Below, one piece after another: positions 5,261 through 5,967 of a stretch of 5,967 bases of DNA. The DNA comes from Desulforhopalus sp. (lineage in GTDB: Bacteria; Desulfobacterota; Desulfobulbia; Desulfobulbales; Desulfocapsaceae): the NCBI GenBank assembly GCA_023231425.1, contig JALNVI010000114.1, positions 1 through 5,967 on the forward strand, in the 5' to 3' direction. A program made the translations under genes and the position numbers. The notes beneath the pieces are model-generated. The model saw only the letters and a program-made list of their open reading frames with translations, was not told the origin of the DNA and did not search any database. The number at the start of each line of letters is the position of its first letter. Position 1 is the first letter of the stretch.

Positions 5261-5414
5261 GAATCTCCTCCTGAGGTGACTGCTGTCATTGATGGTCTGG
5301 AGGTGCAGGGTTCACACCCCCATGAAAGCCGAAAATACGGCTGTAAAAGAGGTTGAAATCTGGTATCGGCGGGCGCCGATTATGTCTCATAAGAAAATAC
5401 TGTCTGAATCACAA
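5261..5414 (-). other. Structured 5' leader of the epimerase gene
   Basis: If transcription starts about seven bases after the -10 hexamer, the epimerase mRNA has a leader of about 150 nt. It can form three small hairpins by eye: ATCGGC/GCCGAT with a 4-nt loop (5365-5380), AGCCG/CGGCT (5327-5342), and GGGT/ACCC closing a GTGA (GNRA) tetraloop on the RNA (5308-5319). I do not recognise a known riboswitch: the cobalamin boxes are absent here. No open frame in it looks like a leader peptide. The strong ribosome-binding site AGGAGGAG is at 5272-5265. Confidence 0.4.
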
Positions 5415-5420
5415 GCAAAT

Positions 5421-5449
5421 ATGATACATGAAAGAATATACATGTTCAA
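5421..5449 (-). promoter_or_regulatory. Sigma-70-like promoter of the epimerase gene
   Basis: On the minus strand TTGAAC (5449-5444) and TATCAT (5426-5421, five of six matches to TATAAT) are separated by exactly 17 bases. The surrounding 80 bases are clearly more AT-rich than the genes. It lies between the terminator at 5480-5523 and the epimerase start, where a new promoter is needed. It may also supply the mutase by read-through. Confidence 0.55.
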
Positions 5450-5479
5450 GTAAAACAAACAATGGGTAAAAAGAGGAAG

Positions 5480-5523
5480 GAAGAAGAAAAAGAGCCGGGC
5501 CTCTCTATGGAAGAGAGGCCCGG
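5480..5523 (-). terminator. Strong rho-independent terminator of the decarboxylase beta gene
   Basis: CCGGGCCTCTCT (5495-5506) and AGAGAGGCCCGG (5512-5523) form a perfect 12-bp GC-rich stem with a 5-nt loop. On the minus strand it is followed by CTCTTTTTCTTCTTCC, a pyrimidine tract with a T5 core. It begins 13 bases after the stop codon of the decarboxylase subunit. This ends the operon to the right and isolates the epimerase gene. Confidence 0.92.
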
Positions 5524-5536
5524 AACAGTGAGAGAA

Positions 5537-5967
5537 TTAGTTCCCGAACATTGACAGCAGAACGCCTGCTGAAACGGCAGAGCCGATGACGCCGGCCACG
5601 TTGGGGCCCATGGCGTGCATCAGCAAAAAATTGCCAGGATCTGCTTTCTGACCTTCCACCTGAGAGACGCGGGCAGCCATCGGAACGGCGGATACCCCGG
5701 CTGAGCCGATGAGCGGGTTGATATTCATATTGAACCATTTGTTCATCGCTTTAGCGAGCAGCACGCCTGAGGCTGTGCCGATGGCAAAGGCGATAACGCC
5801 GAGTGTGAGAATTGCCAGTGTTTCAGGAATGAGGAAGTTCTCTGCTGTGGCAGTGGCTCCGACGGTGGTTCCGAGGAAAATGGTGATGATATTAATCAAC
5901 GCATTTTTCGCTGTATCTTCAAGACGGGCGGTAACGCCGCATTCACGGAAGAGGTTGCCGAGCATCA
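5537..5967 (-). CDS. Na+-translocating decarboxylase beta subunit (OadB/MmdB/GcdB family), C-terminal part
   Basis: The visible 142 residues, counted from the internal methionine at 5965, are the C-terminal part of the membrane subunit that couples biotin-dependent decarboxylation to Na+ export. The family is about 370-430 residues long and the 5' end is outside the window. At least three hydrophobic segments are visible (about 22-38, 48-73 and 113-140). The signature NPLIGSAGVSAVPMAAR (83-99) contains N83, G87, S92 and R99, matching N373, G377, S382 and R389 of Klebsiella OadB, which are implicated in Na+ translocation. HAMGPNVAGVIGSAVSAG (117-134) is also typical. The beta subunit cannot distinguish oxaloacetate, methylmalonyl-CoA and glutaconyl-CoA decarboxylases. 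The adjacent epimerase and mutase favour a methylmalonyl-CoA or oxaloacetate role, as inference. It ends at TAA 5537 followed by a strong terminator, so it is the last gene of its operon. Confidence 0.93.
   Translation of the reverse strand, partial: MLGNLFRECGVTARLEDTAKNALINIITIFLGTTVGATATAENFLIPETLAILTLGVIAFAIGTASGVLLAKAMNKWFNMNINPLIGSAGVSAVPMAARVSQVEGQKADPGNFLLMHAMGPNVAGVIGSAVSAGVLLSMFGN

Noticed and set aside
5024..5356. Plus-strand open frame of 110 codons over the epimerase gene and its leader
   Set aside because: It is antisense to the epimerase, with no ribosome-binding site or recognisable product.
1..5967. CRISPR array, tRNA or rRNA genes, insertion sequences
   Set aside because: Reading both strands showed no regularly spaced repeats, no tRNA-like cloverleaf, no rRNA segments and no transposase or terminal inverted repeats with target duplications.

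Overview
The window carries the B12-dependent methylmalonyl-CoA/succinyl-CoA part of propionate metabolism, all on the minus strand, with the end of an unrelated methionine aminopeptidase gene converging from the left. The set is a single-chain methylmalonyl-CoA mutase, its G-protein chaperone MeaB, a methylmalonyl-CoA epimerase and the C-terminal part of a Na+-translocating decarboxylase beta subunit. This combination, with moderate GC and sequences of delta-proteobacterial flavour, suggests an anaerobic Desulfobacterota bacterium, perhaps a Desulfobulbales-type propionate-metabolising sulfate reducer. The lineage is inference from gene content and residue patterns, not a database result.

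Layout from left to right. Positions 2-580 (+) are the C-terminal 192 residues of map. Positions 581-900 are a convergent intergenic region with a good terminator for meaB and a weaker one for map. Positions 901-1884 (-) are meaB. Positions 1885-2361 are a 477-bp non-coding stretch with a possible meaB promoter, a compact nest of inverted repeats and a tandem-hairpin terminator for the mutase gene. Positions 2362-4494 (-) are the mutase gene, with its start set by a clear AAGGAG site. Positions 4495-4855 hold the most notable feature, a cobalamin riboswitch with its aptamer at about 4603-4756, followed by an expression platform reaching the mutase ribosome-binding site; further stem-loops lie on its far side. 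Positions 4856-5260 (-) are the epimerase gene, preceded by a structured leader and a good sigma-70-like promoter. Positions 5480-5523 are a very strong terminator for the gene to the right, and 5537-5967 (-) is the decarboxylase beta subunit, cut by the window edge.

How the parts fit. The epimerase interconverts (S)- and (R)-methylmalonyl-CoA. The mutase, using adenosylcobalamin, interconverts (R)-methylmalonyl-CoA and succinyl-CoA. MeaB gates cofactor loading and protects the mutase. The membrane decarboxylase beta subunit would couple decarboxylation of a carboxylated acid or acyl-CoA to Na+ export. Although the genes lie together, they appear to be separate transcription units with internal terminators and leaders. 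The mutase seems to be under direct cobalamin control at the RNA level, which is unexpected because most known cobalamin riboswitches switch genes off when B12 is plentiful and this enzyme needs B12.
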